DNA from: Phoronis australis
Lineage: Eukaryota; Phoronida; Phoronidae
Length of the DNA: 64,000 nucleotides
Direction: 5' to 3'
Assembly (NCBI GenBank): GCA_002633005.1
Contig: NMRA01000613.1
Location: 136,861 to 200,860, forward strand
Shown here one piece after another: positions 62,484 through 64,000 of the stretch. The notes below the pieces were generated by a model. It was not told the origin of the DNA and made no database searches. It saw only the letters and a program-made list of their open reading frames with translations. Numbering within the stretch: position 1 is the stretch's first letter; every line of letters begins with the position of its first letter. Both the position numbers and the translations under genes were made by a program.

Positions 62484-62690
62484 AGCACAGTTCAGCGTTA
62501 CGACGTTGAGTGCTTATAAGGTTGGCAGGCCTAGTATCGCTGGTCCAGTGACGTCGACTACGTACAATGTAGACCTCACTGTTGGTCCATGGGTAGTACC
62601 TGCATTTGCATTGGACGGTTGTGGTGCCATGACAGTCAATCGTCGTGCTGCTGTAGGAAGTTAGCAGGCCTCCTGGTGCATTTACTACGT
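62484..62690 (-). pseudogene. Gypsy protease C-terminal remnant
   Basis: Reads LLTSYSSTTIDCHGTTTVQC on the minus strand, then in a shifted frame the TGPAIL-type stretch expected at the end of retroviral-type proteases. The active-site DTG region is not present upstream, marking the 5' truncation. Confidence 0.6.
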
Positions 62691-62699
62691 AAGCCAACA

Positions 62700-63335
62700 C
62701 TGCGTGTATTATCTTACACATATGGATTACATTTGCCTGCGCGAAAGTAGTTCACTTCTATCATTTTGCTCGGTAGACGGTGCTTTTGTAAACATGGTGG
62801 CTCGCGATTTCTGGTTAAGGCAGTAGGCCTATCGCGTTTTTGAATCAATGTAAATGTTACTGAACAACTGTTGTAAATGCCGACTCAGATCCATCTTCGA
62901 ACCGGAATCTAACCTGGACCAGCCGTGTACGCCTGCACGCTGGTTCTTGCTTAAAAAGTGAGTTAAAAGGGGTCTGAATTGAAGATAAATTGCTGATTTT
63001 CGACACATCACTGTGACTGTGGCCGCATGGACTTCGACTTCAGCGTTCAGTCTTATCACACCTAACTACTTTGGAAACAAGTCGGATATAATGTTCCCTG
63101 GTTTTGAGAATGTTCTAATAACTTCAGTGCAGGTTCACTAGTTATACTTCACGGAATCAGGCTGTTAGTGTTAGCCAGATGGAACACACCAGTGACAGCA
63201 AATGTCTAGACTTGACCAGGCGAATACACGTGTTGTTGGTCACTTTATACTTGGGAAAAATGGGAAACGAACAACAGGACAAAGACATGGTCAAAAAAGT
63301 TGATGAAAGTAACAATTGAATAACATTCCTATTAT
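62700..63335. other. No gene recognised
   Basis: Flank of the Gypsy element. No LTR match to the other side and no exon seen. Confidence 0.4.
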
Positions 63336-63339
63336 TCAG

Positions 63340-63640
63340 TGGATTAGATAGTGACCACTGTCTCTAGCTGGCGCCATTAGAGACAGTGAAGCTCCTCTGG
63401 AAGTTTCATACATTGATAGATTTTCGGTGACTTATGCCTCACACTGATTAAAACATCAAAGTCACGTTGTTTAAGTACCTCTTGCTCATAGAGGTACCCA
63501 TTGATGTCTTTAATTTCTTCCAACTCAAACAAATACTCCTGTAATGTACCTTCAATCAGTCCTTTGTTCAGTTGCCCAAATCGTCAACTGACCAGTTTTA
63601 CACTGCGCACCCACCTACTGTATGTTTACCGCGCTTGCCA
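63340..63640 (-). repeat. Coding-like dispersed repeat, copy D (best preserved)
   Basis: On the minus strand, after one stop, it keeps an open reading of about 68 residues, starting RFGQLNKGLIEGTLQEYLFE, with QRDFDVLISVRHKSPK in the middle, up to a stop at about 63390. It is followed by a hairpin CTGTCTCTA / TAGAGACAG. The family is shared with 7995-8190, 12030-12335 and 13005-13165. No known domain was recognised. Confidence 0.7.
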
Positions 63641-64000
63641 GTGAGAGGTAAATTCGCCTTAAATCTTCCGACATATGTTACAATCAGTGGCTGAAACTTG
63701 TTATCCATGGCAGGGACCATTATATCCGAGCAGAGTCATATTTTGTAATTCTGTAACTATAGAATTTCTGCAAAAGGTTAATTAAACATATCTCCCATCT
63801 GCAGTACTGAAATTGATCAGCTTGATTAAAATTCTACAGCCGTAAGTCAACTCACTTGAACACAGATAATTCTAGGAGGCACATCAGTCATGCCAGTAAA
63901 AATTGAAAGCCTTTAATTGCTATTTATGTATATTTACTTTCAGATGGTGAACTGTAGTACTCCACTGAAAAAGGCAAAGTCAAAGACATGCATATAATGT
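63641..64000. other. No gene recognised
   Basis: AT-rich end of the window. The last bases contain an acceptor-like 'ctttcag|ATGGTGAACTGTAGTACTCC' (63943 onward, +) with an open frame to a stop at about 63997. It is too short to judge. Confidence 0.3.

Larger units (their letters stand above)
60002..62690 (-). mobile_element. Ty3/Gypsy LTR retrotransposon, 5'-truncated and inactivated
   Basis: On the minus strand the order is protease C-terminal part, reverse transcriptase, RNase H, integrase, which is the Ty3/Gypsy order. Gag and the protease active site are absent upstream, and no matching LTRs were seen on either side. The pol frame is broken by at least one in-frame stop and several shifts, and two catalytic aspartates are lost (see parts). 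It is a dead copy. Confidence 0.92.

Overview
The window looks like genomic DNA of an intron-rich animal, probably a marine invertebrate and plausibly a deuterostome. Genes have GT-AG introns, poly(A) signals and large introns. Intergenic DNA is AT-rich and full of decayed transposons, palindromic (MITE-like) elements and short tandem repeats. Palindromes such as TAGGCCTA and ACATGT recur. The species cannot be fixed from sequence alone. There is no operon, CRISPR array or prokaryotic gene.

Three genes are well supported. (1) An alpha-tubulin gene on the minus strand (6553-9331) has three coding exons joining to a 451-residue protein, with an intron directly after the ATG. (2) A BET1-type SNARE gene on the plus strand (14461-17783) has three exons; its first exon was not found. 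(3) A long ACC-synthase-like (ACCS) aminotransferase gene on the plus strand (24780-48596) has 14 recognisable exons whose phases all fit. It keeps the PLP lysine and the other expected catalytic residues and has a C-terminal tail of about 105 residues. Two further exons are likely real but unidentified: 11320-11612 (+) and a single-pass membrane C-terminus at 56088-56254 (-).

Mobile DNA and repeats dominate the rest. There is a 5'-truncated, inactivated Ty3/Gypsy element (60002-62690, -), three LINE 3' fragments, and a cluster of four inverted-repeat elements at 51.4-55.4 kb. That cluster includes a 1122-bp element with perfect 8-bp target duplications and an inverted pair of THAP zinc-finger fragments. 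There are also several dispersed repeat families with two to four copies in the window. One of these (four copies) keeps a recognisable but unidentified protein reading.

Two near-identical tandem duplications inside ACCS introns (27501-30568 and 32352-34703) each meet at a single 'n'. They are most simply read as both haplotypes of a heterozygous genome placed in tandem by the assembler. Larger gaps lie at 11766-11963 and 23006-23925. I found no convincing undescribed multi-gene system; the most unexplained items are the four-copy coding-like repeat, the THAP inverted pair and the unknown open frames in ACCS intron 1.
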